64,000 nucleotides of DNA from Anaeramoeba flamelloides. Taxonomy: Eukaryota; Metamonada; Anaeramoebidae. Shown in pieces: positions 47,701 to 58,684 of this stretch. The stretch is from the NCBI GenBank assembly GCA_027625915.1, contig JANTQA010000023.1:9238001-9302000 (forward strand), given 5' to 3'. The notes beneath the pieces were generated by a model that was given only the letters and a program-made list of their open reading frames with translations, ran no database searches and was not told the origin of the DNA. A program made the translations under genes and the position numbers. Within the stretch, counting starts at the first letter, position 1. Each line of letters starts with the position of its first letter.

Positions 47701-48157
47701 CAATTTTTTAATATCCAAGAAAATACAAAGAATAATTAGCACCAACGAAAAAAAGATCCAAACAAAACTAAAAAAAAAAAAAAAATAAATAAAAAAAAAT
47801 TACAATTGGAGAAATAATTTGTTCCATTTTCTCTTGTTCATCAGATAAAAAAAAGTAAATGAATTTCCAAATATTCAAAAACCAAGCAAATACACTAAGT
47901 GTCATTACAACAATTGTTAAGAAAGTTCCAACTGAATAATAATAATTGAAAAGATTCCTCAGCCAATTTTTCCCTTGAAGTGATTTGTTTATTAATTTGC
48001 AAATCTTGGGTGAATGCCAACTAACCGAATAGAGGCTGACAGACAAATTGTTTCTATGAAGAAAATAAGCTATTTTTTGCCCATACCATAAAACTAAGAT
48101 ACGCAGTATGATAAATGATAACGCCCAACCACAAATATAGGCTATAAAAGTCAACAT
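41773..48157 (-). CDS. MBTPS2: Site-2 protease (membrane-bound transcription factor protease, S2P), four exons
   Basis: On the minus strand the exons are 48157-47804, 47690-47566, 46072-46017 and 42738-41773, giving about 499 residues (human S2P has 519). Exon 1 gives the TM-rich N terminus, including the LSVSLYSVSWHSPK segment that parallels human LSISPFHIRW. Exon 2 carries the zinc-binding HEVGH motif after PGVNVPSSHFWF. The 56-bp exon 3 encodes FGFFLAILYPGGFVETEN, equivalent to the human YPGAFVD segment. Exon 4 starts QIQQLSILQRMKIYSAGIWHN and has the PDZ-like loop with many cysteines and the third zinc ligand in LNVTPCYFSDGGH. Introns are 113, 1493 and 3278 bp; the last holds MITE N1, a hairpin and a tRNA-like relic. 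Exon 3 has nine Ts where eight are needed to keep frame. S2P cuts membrane-anchored transcription factors inside the membrane, and a candidate substrate lies next door. Confidence 0.95.
44143..44345. mobile_element. MITE family N, copy 1 (in S2P intron 3)
   Basis: 203 bp with matching ends TTTCAAAAATTGTGACTCAC (inverted at the right as GTGAGTCACAATTTTTGAAA). It lies in the longest intron of the protease gene. The second copy is at about 11425-11622. Confidence 0.8.
45227..45290. repeat. Hairpin repeat L (in S2P intron 3)
   Basis: CCAGGATTTTCAAAAAATA pairs with AATTCCTTTGAATTCTG around the centre AAATCAATGATTTT. It belongs to the family described at 31574-31650. Confidence 0.65.
45604..45680 (-). 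pseudogene. Degenerate tRNA-Ile(UAU)-like sequence
   Basis: On the minus strand the stretch reads GGGGTAAAGTGCC (D-arm 3' half), then TTTATAATCAGAAGGTC (a UAU anticodon loop with the 3' half of the stem) and GGGTTGAATCC (T-arm with a B-box-like word). The anticodon stem's 5' half no longer pairs and no acceptor stem can be formed. It is a relic, either a tRNA pseudogene or the head of a tRNA-derived SINE. Confidence 0.4.
47253..47431. mobile_element. MITE family F, copy 3 (in S2P intron 2)
   Basis: A diverged copy with TACTAGCATTTG at the left, CAAATACAGCA at the right and the inverted TTTTCACTTCATTTTCC / GTAAATGAAGTGAAAA words inside. Confidence 0.65.
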
Positions 48158-48740
48158 TTCATAAAAAATGATTTTAGTTGGGTAAATTAACAAAAAATGA
48201 ATTTTTTCGAGACATAAATACGTTCTCCACGAATTGGGTCCACTTTCCAAATTTTAGAGTTGTGTGTCCACAGTATATCAGAAATTTTATTTGAATATTT
48301 AAGGACAGTTAATAAATTGATGTTTTTTTAAAACTGAGAAATTAAAGCACTTGTGATAAACTTTTTATTTAATTTCCATTTTTGTAAATCTATCAACTAA
48401 AATTTTCAAACAGTTCTTTAGAACTTAGTATTTGGAAAACCAACTAATTTTACAAAGTTAATAAAGATTTGTGGAAATATAATAATTTATTCAAATCTTG
48501 GGTGTGAAAATTTGTAAAAAATGGAAAGTGAAGTAAAAATTTTCAGACACTATTTTGAATTTATTTGTATTTATTGATTTACCTTTAATGAAGATTTTAT
48601 CTTAATTCAGGGAGTACATTATTATTTAAAGTCCTTCTTTTTGATGATTGACGATCTTTTACTCTAATTGTTGTTTGGAATTTATATTTAAGGATCAAAG
48701 TTCTGAAAAAAGAAAAATAAATTGAATTTTTCCAATTTAA

Positions 48741-49492
48741 GGCTGAGTATTACAATAGATTCGTCAATAAGTATAGTATGCTGAAATTGAAAGTAAATAA
48801 TATTAGTGTTCCAGAGTTCAAAAAGATTTACTAAAGATATTAGAAATTATATTGAACAATAAATAATTACCTTTTTTTTACCCAATGAAAACAATGAAAA
48901 TATGTCATTTTGTAAATTAACTGTTTGAATTCCGTTTCCAAATCGAAAAATATTGAAACTAAAATAATAGTCATTATTTTACAATTAATATTTAGAATCT
49001 CCAATAGTAACTATTTTTTATTTTTTTTTTAATTCCAGGATTAACTATAAATAACCAAATAAAAGTACAAAGATTGATTAATTTTGTTTCCTTTTTATAA
49101 AACTGATTGTATTAACAAGATTTTTTGAATTATTGAAAATCTTTGTAATAATAACTTCTTTGGGTTAATTATCAGTTTTTTTAAAAAAAAATCGAATTTT
49201 TTAGCAACTAAGATACATTAAGAGAAAAATTTTGGAAAGTTTTTTTTTTCAAATTTGTGGTATGAATATTGAGGATCTAGCTGTTAAATTTGTTTCAAAA
49301 TGCAAAATTTTTTTAAAAAGTGTTTAAATATTCATTAATAAAAATATATATTTTAATTGGAGTGATAAAGATAAAGTATATTTGATTTAGATATTTTTTC
49401 AAAGCGTGCAAACGATGCAACATGAGTGTAATTTATAGTCAATAAAAACTATTTTTAATTTTAGACTTTTCAACGTAGTAGATAGCAAGGCC
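48741..49492. mobile_element. TTAA-flanked element G, copy 1 (752 bp)
   Basis: Flanked by TTAA at 48737-48740 and 49493-49496. Its ends (GGCTGAGTATTACAATAG and the inverted GGCCTTGCTATC) are diverged. The interior matches G2, for example ttgaacaataaa followed later by taaccaaataaaagtacaaag. It provides the uninterrupted version of the site where the hAT element entered G2. Confidence 0.7.
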
Positions 49493-50156
49493 TTAAGGAA
49501 TCGTCTTTCATTTAGGAACATCTTGAAACATAAATTTGCAGTAAATCATATAAAAGATATAAGATGTAGTATCTTTAAATAATGTAATTTTTAGAATAAT
49601 AAATCGAAATCTATAATAAATTATAAATATCTAATTGAACAATAAGAGAATAACACAAAATAATCTCTGTTTCAATATAGATTGAAAAAAATAATGTTAC
49701 AGACTAATTATAATAATTAAATATTTTTCTCAATTTTTTAACAGGGGACTTTAACTATGCTAATAAAAAAAAATTTTTAATTGATTTTTCGCAAATCTTA
49801 GGCTTTTTATACAATTGATAATATTTTTTTTTTTGGAATTAGAAAGAAAAAATTGAACTTATTAATTGGAAAATAAATTTATTAAGGTTAATAATTCCAA
49901 CAACTGTTGAATAAATTTCCAAATAATTCGGTTTTTCAATTGAATAATTATTTTTTTAAAAAAATAATTTAAATATTTAATTCAATAGACTATTTTGTTT
50001 TATTTTTTTTCTATAAGACATACATTGCAAAGTCCACTTTTTCAAACTGAGGAAAAAAATAAAAAAAATTATTGTTTGATGTTAATTACTATATACTAGA
50101 TCTCGAATATACAGAATTGTAAAATATGACTTATTTTTTTCTAAATATATTTTTAA

Positions 50157-50680
50157 GAAAACCATTTTCGAGTCAAAGGTATATAGTTTTATTAGAGTAA
50201 AATAAATGTGTTTAAAGGGCATGAATGGGGATTAGAAGAAAAAAAATATTTTAAAATTGAAATCATTTTTTCACATTTTTTTTTTTTTTTTAATTTTTTT
50301 TTTACATAATTCATTTGTAATTTTTTTTTATTGAAAGATCTCTAGTCATTTGGTAAAAATGTGTGATTCTATTGTTACTGAAATAGTGAAAAATGATTGT
50401 AGAGAAAATATTTTTATTTCTATTGGGATTTTATTTGGATCTTCAATGTGAAATCAATATGAACATTGTCCTTTTTCTCAATATCTCACTAAGAATTTTG
50501 AGTTTTTCAATTCTTAAAAGAAAGTCCATTAGTTTATAAGTTTTATTTCATACAGATATCAAATATTCTTGGATATTTAGTATTCTCTTAAATTTTCTTA
50601 TTTTATTTTCAAACATCAATTATAAAAAATAATTGGTATTTGAAAATTATGTTTTTCAACTTTGACAGAAACAAATTTTC
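50157..50680 (-). mobile_element. MITE family E, copy 4
   Basis: About 520 bp, reverse orientation. The left end is AAAACCATTTTCGAGTCAAAG and the right is TTTGACAGAAACAAATTTTC. Internal match to copies 1 and 3 through gattgtagagaaaat and tttggatcttcaat. Confidence 0.7.
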
Positions 50681-51436
50681 CATTATTTCGTCTGTTCTAG
50701 TTACGATCCTTTGATTTTTCAACTTATTTTTTTTATAAAAATTAAAAATTGTACCAAATGATTATCAATATTATATTGTCTACTGGTATTACTGTATATG
50801 TTAATAATGAATTTTTGACTTTAAATTATTAGGAGTCAATCATTCTTTTTTCAAATTTCAATTTTCGATTTTTTTTTTTTGGAAAATTTGTTATTTATGT
50901 AAAAATATTTTTCATAAAACAAATTTAAAATTTAACTTCCAAAGGTGCCGAAATTAAAATATCATTTTGAAAAGACCTATCCTAATTATTTCTCATAAAC
51001 AGATATTTAACTTGATGTGGATCGTGGTGTGTATCTTTTGAGGAAAAAAAAAGAAAAACAAAGATAATTTGGAGAAATGCTAGTTTTTCAAGATAATAAA
51101 TGAAAAACTAATTAGGATGTGCAATAGTTACTCTCAAAAATTCTAAAATCTAACAATTTTTTGGATTTGTTCCATAATGAAAAACAAAATTTTTGTTTTG
51201 GATACATCAAGTAAGATAAAAAAATATTCGAAAAAAAAAAAATCAAGCAAAATATCAAAGAAATTTTAAGACTGTATAAAATAAATTTATTTTTTATTTG
51301 GTTGGCCAAGGCTGGATAATATTGATTTAATAATTTCATGTTTTGTTTTTTATTTTGTGGTTTGTTTCTTCTTGGATCTGGAGAGTTAAAACACAAAAAA
51401 TGAGAAATCTCTTTTTAGGTTTCAATTCAAATAGTA

Positions 51437-52141
51437 TTAGATAAAAGGCTTCTTTTTTGTGAAAGTTGGTCTTCTTTCTTTATTCTTTTTGGTTGCACGA
51501 TGGATCAATGGGAATTTTAAGTTAGGGTCATGGAACTGGAGTGTTTGTGGTCGTTTACATTCTTTGTCTTCAAGAACCTTTGTTTTGATGATTTGGATCG
51601 ATTGGAACCTTGCTTTGTGGTTTCCTGCCATTTCATTGTACATTTGTTGGATGGCTCCTGTTAAGGTTACATCACGGTATTCTTTGTACATGTTATGTTT
51701 TCCTGATCTTGAGTTGTACCTTAACCAAATACCATAATTTTTGACTGTTTCAGGATCTTTTTCGAAAATCTTTATCATTGCGATTATTTTTTTTGTTGTT
51801 TATGAAATTTCCATTGACCAAGTAAAAGAACCAATTAGAAAAAGAAAAAAAAATAATAAAAAAAAAAAGCAAAAGGCAAATTAACAAAAAAATTTAATTT
51901 AAGAAAACAAAAAAGGATTCTAAAAATTCCTTCAGCATTAAAAAAAAGGAAAAGTAATTACCTCATCAACAGAAAGAATTTCTCCTTTAACTTTTTTAAT
52001 TTTTACAAGTCTTTTTGTGAAATACCAAAAACGTGCTTTTGCGACAACACTGTTTGGTGCAAAAAGTTTCATTCTATAGATTTGTGGATTTTGTACTTTT
52101 TTAGTAGGAATAGCTCGTCCAACAACTTGATAATATCTCAT
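51437..52141 (-). CDS. RPL18A: Large-subunit ribosomal protein eL20 (L18a), two exons
   Basis: Exons are 52141-51962 (60 codons, MRYYQVVGRAIPTKK... ending SVDE) and 51769-51437 (110 codons plus stop), giving 170 residues against about 176 in humans. They join in phase 0 to read GEILSVDE|IFEKDPETVKNYG. The hallmark blocks are all present: RMKLFAPN, RFWYF, GIWLRYNSRSGKHNMYKEYRD, SIQI and QFHDPNLKFPL, with a basic C-terminal tail. The 192-bp intron has donor GAG|GTAATT and acceptor ATAAAG, which lacks a pyrimidine tract but is fixed by the alignment. eL20 is a structural protein of the 60S subunit. The start lacks the short N-terminal extension of animals, common in protists. There is nothing unusual in context, although the 5' flank is immediately followed by the TTAA element G2. 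Confidence 0.97.
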
Positions 52142-52662
52142 TGAAAATAATTTTAGAAAAACAAAAAAAAATGAATACCGTAACAGAAAAAACATAGAAC
52201 AGAATATGGTAACTTTTTTAAAATTACAACAAGTTTTTTTTTGAAAAAGACTTAAAATTGTATGTTTTGTCGATTTTTGGTAAGTAATAATTTTTATATT
52301 TGTAAAATTTAAAACTGGTTGTATTCTTATACCCTTCCAAGACTTGACACTTCACAAGCGAATTCTTTCCAATCCTTGACCTAGTATTCTTCTTGTTTCT
52401 CAAAAATACAACAACTCTGACTATTAACTTACTTTTACGTTGTGCAAACCTCTTCTTTTCGATTAAAATTATGTAAACGAGTTTAAATTTCAATCTTTCT
52501 TTTTTAAGGGATTAGCGTCACCATAGATTTCTCTATGATCAAAGTATGTTGAAATCGAGTGTAAATGATATTAGTTCAACATGGCTCAAATAGCTTCTGT
52601 AGCTTCAAAAAATCTATTTTAAATCCTATTGAACAATAAATTATTACAATTTTTTAATAATG

Positions 52663-52670
52663 ATCATAAT
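52663..52670. repeat. hAT target-site duplication, left (ATCATAAT)
   Basis: The 8-bp word ATCATAAT directly precedes the left terminus CAGACTTGG and recurs directly after the right terminus at 55997-56004. An 8-bp duplication is the hallmark of hAT insertion. Confidence 0.95.
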
Positions 52671-53076
52671 CAGACTTGGACAAAATGAGGAAAAATGATC
52701 AGAAATATAGAGAAAGAGATTTCTCTAATTAAAAAAATGTTACACTATCATCATTTTTCCTCCTTGTCCGAGACAATGGATAGAAGTAATATTTCATGAT
52801 AGAAGTATTGCTTTAAAGAAATTAGAGTAAAAAATTTTTTTTTACTCTAAATAGAAACTGAGTCATTTTCTTTTTGTGAAGAAAAATTATACGTCATTTC
52901 TTTTTGAGAAATTTCTTAGAGGAATTTAGAGTAGTAATTCGAGTTTATTTGACTCTAAACAATCCAGTTTCGAATTATAAAATTCTAATTCAAATCGAAT
53001 TTAAACAAATTTCACATTTTGGAAATCATTTTTTTTTTATTGTTCTGAATTGGTAATTTTGTTTATTTCCTCTTAT

Positions 53077-53109
<33 letters not shown>

Positions 53110-53172
53110 TTTTTTTGAAACTGATTTGATTTTTTTTGATTTTTTTTGATTTTATTTCTTTTTTTTTTTTGA

Positions 53173-53208
<36 letters not shown>

Positions 53209-55996
53209 TTATTATCATAATAGAGATGACAACAAGAAAGAAACGTAAAATATCCACTGAGCCGAGTAAAAGGAGTAACTTTGTACAACTTTTAAAAAAA
53301 GAGACGGTCGAACCATAGATCTAAGAAGAATAGGCAGTCGTCGAAGAAGAGACATACATCAAAGAAGATGCACTCATTGAAGAAGAAAAAACATTTTTTC
53401 GAAAAAGAAGAAACATTCATCGAAGAAGAAGACGACGAATGTAATCAAGAAAGAAAGGATGCGACGTATCCCGCGCCGAAGAAGTCTCACTGGAGTTACT
53501 CACGTAGAAACTATGTTGATAGATCATATAAGGAGTTTGGTTCCGAAGGCCCTTGAACTTGATGGGTATTTGGATGAAAACAAGGACCCAAACGTGAAGA
53601 TACATGAAAAAGAAGAAAATGTTCAAAAAAAAGAAGTTGCGATCAAGGGTAACCAAGACAGCAACGGAGAGAGCAAGGAAAAGAAGAAGAACAAAGCAAA
53701 GAAGAAGAGCAAGGTCAAGAAGAAGAGCAAATGCATTGAAGATAACAAAAAGAAGATGAAGAGTAAGGGCAACATGGGTGATACTCGTGATACAACAATC
53801 AATGTTGAGAAGAAGTGCAAGAAGAATGTGAAGCACGATCCAGTGATCAAAAGCAAGCAGAAGTGCAAGGAAAAAGAAAAGGAAAAGAAGAAGATAACAA
53901 GCAGATGCAAGGGGAATGGAAAGAGCAACATACCAGCAATTACCAAAGAAAGAAGCAGTAGACCAAATAACAATCAAGTGACTGATCAATCAAAGGCAGA
54001 AGAAATACAAATTGAAAAAGAAACCAATTCTGAAACATTATGTTTACCATCCAAGAGAAGAGTGAGGCTCAAAACAGAAATTAGCAATGGTAAACTTATA
54101 AAAACAATACAAACAAGAATTGGAGAAGATATAAGAAAACTGCAAAATATTGAAAGTTGGTTAAAGGATGAAACATTTTCGAATTTCATTCTAATAAAAA
54201 ATGTAGATAATCAACCTTTGTTTTTGAATGAAAATTATTTTGTTCAATGTACCCAATGTAATTCAGTTATCACTGCCATCAAATATAATATGGAACGACA
54301 CTTTACTTCATCAAAACATTGCAATGCACTTAAAATGTTACAAACACACACGCTTGGCTCGTTATCAGATATTGTCAAGATATTATTAAAATCTGGAATA
54401 TCTTATAACATGGCACAACACTTGTTCCAAGTTCAAAATCTACCAATGATTAGATCGGTCCATACTTTTCCATCGAGAACAACTGTCCGAAGAACTCTAC
54501 CACAATTACTCGACGATGAAAAAAAAAACCTTGAAACATAAACTAAAAAGATAAATCTTTCTGTTTAATAATTGATGAGGCAACAGATCGTTTATCCCGG
54601 CCACTAGTTGCGTTATTAGCTGCTACTTCAACAGATACGTGGGTTTTAGAACTTGATGAAATACAAGAGATGACAGCAACAAATATGGAACTTTTTATTC
54701 GAAAATCTTTAGAATATTATGAAATTCCATTTAAAAAAGATAACAGCACTTGTATCTGATGGTGCACCCGTATGTTGCAAATTGGGGAAGACTTTAACAA
54801 AAGTTTGTGAAATCAAACATATCATATGTACATGCCATACATTACATTTAATAAGCGCTAAGTTGATAGATTCATTTGATCTTGCAAATCTGGTATGTTC
54901 CAAGCTTAAAAAATTTTTTAAAGCTGGAAAACAAGCAGGAAGAAAAAGAAGATGGTTACAAAAAAATGGTAAATTGATTTCTTTACCTTGTCTTACACGC
55001 TGGGGAACTTGGTTACAAACATGTATTGAGGTGCTTCATAATAAAGACAAATTGAAACAATTTATTCAATTAGAAGAACGCTCAAAAACGTCAAACATCT
55101 TGATTGAACATCTTTCAAGTAAAATTTTCTTAGAAGAATTGGTTTTTATAGAATACATTGCTTCTTTTATTCTACCACTGATACAAGGGTTACAAGCGCA
55201 CTGCATCTCTAACCAGACAATAAAAAATTGGATAAATTTTAAAAATTTATTTTTTCAATTAGAATACAAAAATTTTTATAACTTTGTGCCAGAAAAACCA
55301 CAATACAGAGAAACAAAAGATAAAATTAAATTTTTTTTTCACGCGTATACAACAATATGAAACAAGAATTAACCTTGCTGATGATGTAATTAAAATGTAC
55401 TACTGGTTTAGCCCTGAAAACATTTTACCAAATATTCGAAAAGAAGATTTGCCCATACCTGAAATTTTGGAATATATTAATGGTTCAATTTTGGGAGAAT
55501 GGTTAAGGTTTCAACATTATCTGAAAACACTTGAAACAATCCAAACTCAAAGTCCAATACATTTTTTGGTTAAGTATGAAAAATATTTTTCCATGCTTAA
55601 GTAAATATGTCTTGGATTTGTTATCAATTCAACCAACCTCAACTGAAGTGGAAAGGTTTTTTTCGATTGTGAAAAATATACAATCAACAAAAAGAACTTT
55701 AATGAAATTAGAAACAATTCAAACTGAGGCATTTTTTCGTTTTAATTATCGAAAAAATAAAATACTTTAAATACAATTTTTTTTTATTTTTGATTCTTGA
55801 TCTTTTTATAGTTCTATCTATGTTCTTCTCTCATATTTTTTTTTCAAAAAAAATAAGAAAATAAAGAAACTTTATCTATTTTTTATCTATTTTTTTTTAC
55901 TCAAGTTGTGAAAAAAATTTCTCTATTTAAATTTTTTAGAGGAATTTTTTCTCATAATGTGAAAAATTCCATGATTTCTCTAAATGTCCAAGTCTG
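52671..55996 (+). mobile_element. hAT-family DNA transposon (3.3 kb)
   Basis: Terminal inverted repeats share CAGACTTGGACA exactly, then diverge. The flanking 8-bp duplication ATCATAAT is perfect, so the insertion is fairly recent relative to its host repeat. It contains a broken transposase gene (53226-55770). The A/G-rich 5' part of the coding region (AAG and GAA codons, about 53226-53960) stands out from the surrounding DNA. Poly-T tracts at 53080-53106 and 53170-53206 precede the coding region. Confidence 0.93.
53226..55770 (+). pseudogene. hAT transposase, decayed or interrupted in several frames
   Basis: Five open segments carry a recognisable hAT transposase: 53226-53318, 53459-54541, about 54547-54760, 54719-55360 with 55284-55604, and 55531-55770. 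The second has a lysine-rich head and a BED-like zinc finger (CTQC... with two later His). The third and fourth give the catalytic region (LIIDEATDRLSRP, SDGAPV, CHTLHL, TRWGTW). The last is the conserved C-terminal dimerisation block (STEVERFFSIVKNIQS). The frame changes at about 54535-54546, 54738, 55335 and 55580 fall at or next to A or T runs, and an early TAG ends the first segment, unless unrecognised introns lie there. As written it cannot make a full transposase. Confidence 0.88.
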
Positions 55997-56004
55997 ATCA
56001 TAAT
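55997..56004. repeat. hAT target-site duplication, right (ATCATAAT)
   Basis: Second copy of the 8-bp target word, immediately after the right terminus CCAAGTCTG. Confidence 0.95.
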
Positions 56005-56804
56005 TAAAAAGTGTAACTTTTTGAAAAAATGTTTTTTAATTCCTTTTCCAAATCTAAAGATAGAAACCCAAAATACAGTATTCTGGTATTTAATAATTTA
56101 GATTTAGAACTTCCAAAAGTAACTATTTTTATAATTTTTTTAATTTCAAAGATTAACTCAATAATAATCAACATAAAAGCACAAAGACTGAATAGTTTTG
56201 TTTTCTTTTGATAAAGCTACTTGTATCATCAATATATTTCCATGATTTGAGAAATAATTTGTCAAAAAACTTTATTCAGTAATTATTTAATTTATAAAAA
56301 AAAACGAATTTTTTAGTAATTAATCTATATTTCGCTACATATTTAAGATAGATATTTTGCAACTTTGTTGTCTGAAAATTGATAATTCAACCTTTAAATT
56401 TATGGTGAAATGCAGATTGTATTCTTAAATTGTTGGGTTTTTTACGAATATAAAGGATCATTTTTAATTGATGAGATCAACAAATATTACTATTTGACTA
56501 ATCTATTTTTTAGCGACATTTGAACCATGTAGCACTAATGTGGCTAAACCAAATAACAACATTATTTGATCCAGAACTTCTCCTTGGTATACGCTAATCT
56601 CTTAATGACTATTTTTATTTTGTGATTGGTTAAGATAAATTTTATGAATAACATACACTTATTGACTTATAGGAGTATTGAAGCAAGAGATGGAGTTTAA
56701 ATTGAATATTAACTTTGAAATTCGAAATTTTAAATATTTATAAAAACTGTTTTCAAACAATATGGAATTTTTCTAATTTTCTTATCACCATATATAAGCC
56801 TAAT

Positions 56805-57022
56805 TTCAAAAATAGGGGTAGATATTTCCTCTGAAAAAAATTTATTTAATTGTTTTTTTTTTTGAATAATAATATATTTTACTAAAGTTTTTCGAGATAA
56901 TAACCAATATAGATTCTTAAATAAAAATAAGGAGTATACGTAAATTATTTATTCTAAGACAAATGAAAAAAGAAAAAAAATAATAATAAAAAAGTTTGCC
57001 CCTAATTTTGAAATTTAGCTTA
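56805..57022. mobile_element. MITE family M, copy 2
   Basis: 218 bp with ends TAAGCCTAATTTCAAAAATA and the inverted CTAATTTTGAAATTTAGCTTA; a TA at each edge fits a TA target duplication. It is the best preserved copy. Confidence 0.8.
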
Positions 57023-57552
57023 GATGATGAAGAATGAAATAGTCATTTAAATTCCTTTTTTTTTTTTTTTAGTGTTTTGAAGTCTGATTCCTTTAGATTT
57101 AACTTTATTTTTCTTGAATTATTTTTTTTAGTCAAGAGGTTCAACAACAAAAGAAGATTTGTTGAGATTATGGGTTTTTTATTTTTTTTCATATATAATT
57201 TCAGTTTCAATCTTAAATGAGAAATTTTTGCATGTTTTTGGTTGACATATTTTTTCAAAACATGAGGACTTAAATCAAAAAATAATCTTGATAAGAACTA
57301 TAAATTTCATAAAATTGATTTTTAAAATTATATATTTATTTTTTTATATATTTTCTAACAAAATTATTAGAGATTATTTGAATTGGGATAATTGTTATTG
57401 TACAGGTTTTCATAATGTTAATAAATAAAGGTACACTCTATAAGTGTTCTTGGAATTATTTTATAACAAATTATATTTCAAAATTGGATATTTATTTTTT
57501 ATTTATTTTTGAATTGAGATAATCACTTTTCATCTGTATATCATTATATTTT

Positions 57553-57612
57553 TCAGAATTTAAAAGAAGTGAGTAAAATCAATTATTTTACTCTTTTTAT
57601 TTGGATTCTGGA
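57553..57612. repeat. Hairpin repeat L
   Basis: CAGAATTTAAAAGAAGTGAG pairs with CTCTTTTTATTTGGATTCTG around AAATCAATTATTTT. Confidence 0.65.
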
Positions 57613-58622
57613 AATTTTCTAAGGGTTTTTTTTATTTTGAGAAATAAAAAGAAAATTTTTAGATTTGTGTGTTTTTATTTATCATATTTAAAAATAGTGT
57701 CTTTTTTTTTTTCATGACTTTTTCTTATATTCAGAAAATCAATAGATTTTCAGAATAAAACAAAGTCAAGAAAATTACTATTATCTATTCCAGGATATAA
57801 TAGAATTGAGTTAAATATTTGATTTTCCTCCATTTATTTCAATTCATGAAAATACATGTTTATTTTCGGTATTTTTCTTTTTATTTGTAAAATAAATAGT
57901 TTTGCCGAATCAAATAGAAAACTTTAATAAAATCTAGGTTATATTTTTTTCTATAAATTAAGGAAATAAAAAGAAATTTTCGTTTATTTTCTTTTTATTT
58001 CTTAAATTAAAAAAAAAAATTCTGTATTTTTTTCGAGAATTTAAATGAACTCAAGTAAATCTTTCATTTTTTCATATATTTTAAATTTTGTATACATATG
58101 CTACTTGTAGACTTGGGGACACTTTCCATTTTTCTAACTTTTTTTTAGTAATTTTTATAAAAAGTCATAATTTTAATAAACATTTTGAAATCGTATCTAA
58201 ATAATGGGATCATTAATTTATAGTATCATTGATATTATTAATTCATATAATTATAATATATGCATTTTTTGATTTTAGTAATATGAAGGAGATTTTTAAA
58301 TTTTCTTTTACTTTCAGTTTAATTAGGAAATTAAATAAAACTGCTATTAGACTTTCAAAAGTTTTCTGTTTATTTGTAAAATAAATAGATTTTCGTTAGG
58401 CTATTTTTTGAATTTTTGAAATGAAAAGAAAATTTATTAAAATTTTCTGTTTATTTCAAAAAGCAAAAAAAAAAACCCGAGAACACTTCATTAATAAAAT
58501 AGAATACCCCAAAAAAACCTAGGACACTCTCATTAGTATTTTTTTACTCTTTGAAATAAATTGAAAATTTTGGAATTTTTATTTTATGTCTCAATTTTAA
58601 AATATATACTATAGTTAGCTTT

Positions 58623-58684
58623 TCTAGAATTTGAAATAATCAAGTTAAATCAAAGATTTTTCTCCATTCTTTTTAATTCTGGAA
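58623..58684. repeat. Hairpin repeat L
   Basis: CTAGAATTTGAAATAATCAA pairs with CCATTCTTTTTAATTCTGG around the centre AAATCAAAGATTTT. A weaker copy lies at 57789-57850. Confidence 0.7.

Larger units (their letters stand above)
48158..51111. other. Intergenic with G1 and E4
   Basis: Starts at the S2P promoter side and holds two mobile elements, G1 (48741-49492) and E4 (50157-50680). Nothing else was recognised. Confidence 0.6.
52508..56601. mobile_element. TTAA-flanked element G, copy 2, interrupted by a hAT transposon
   Basis: Ends are GGGATTAGCGTCACCATAG and the inverted GAGATTAGCGTATACCAAGG, flanked by TTAA at 52504-52507 and 56602-56605. Subtracting the hAT insertion and its duplicated target leaves 760 bp, against 752 bp for G1, so the two arms belong to one older element. 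Confidence 0.8.

Noticed and set aside
51112-51396. 94-codon minus-strand frame just after the eL20 stop
   Set aside because: The first ATG is well inside the frame, and the product (MKLLNQYYPALANQ... then a hydrophobic segment) matches nothing I know. Probably eL20 3' UTR.
52224-52493. 89-codon minus-strand frame upstream of eL20
   Set aside because: It contains no in-frame ATG and no family resemblance, and it sits in the likely promoter of the ribosomal gene.
53417-53989. 190-codon leucine-rich minus-strand frame
   Set aside because: Antisense of the lysine-rich head of the hAT transposase; hydrophobicity comes from reading AAG codons backwards.
56514-56692. Two small exon-like pieces (RHLNHVALMWLNQ... 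and VLKQEMEF...) with GT-AG borders
   Set aside because: The first piece lies at the edge of element G2, no upstream exon exists, and the alignment with G1 shows no conserved coding frame.
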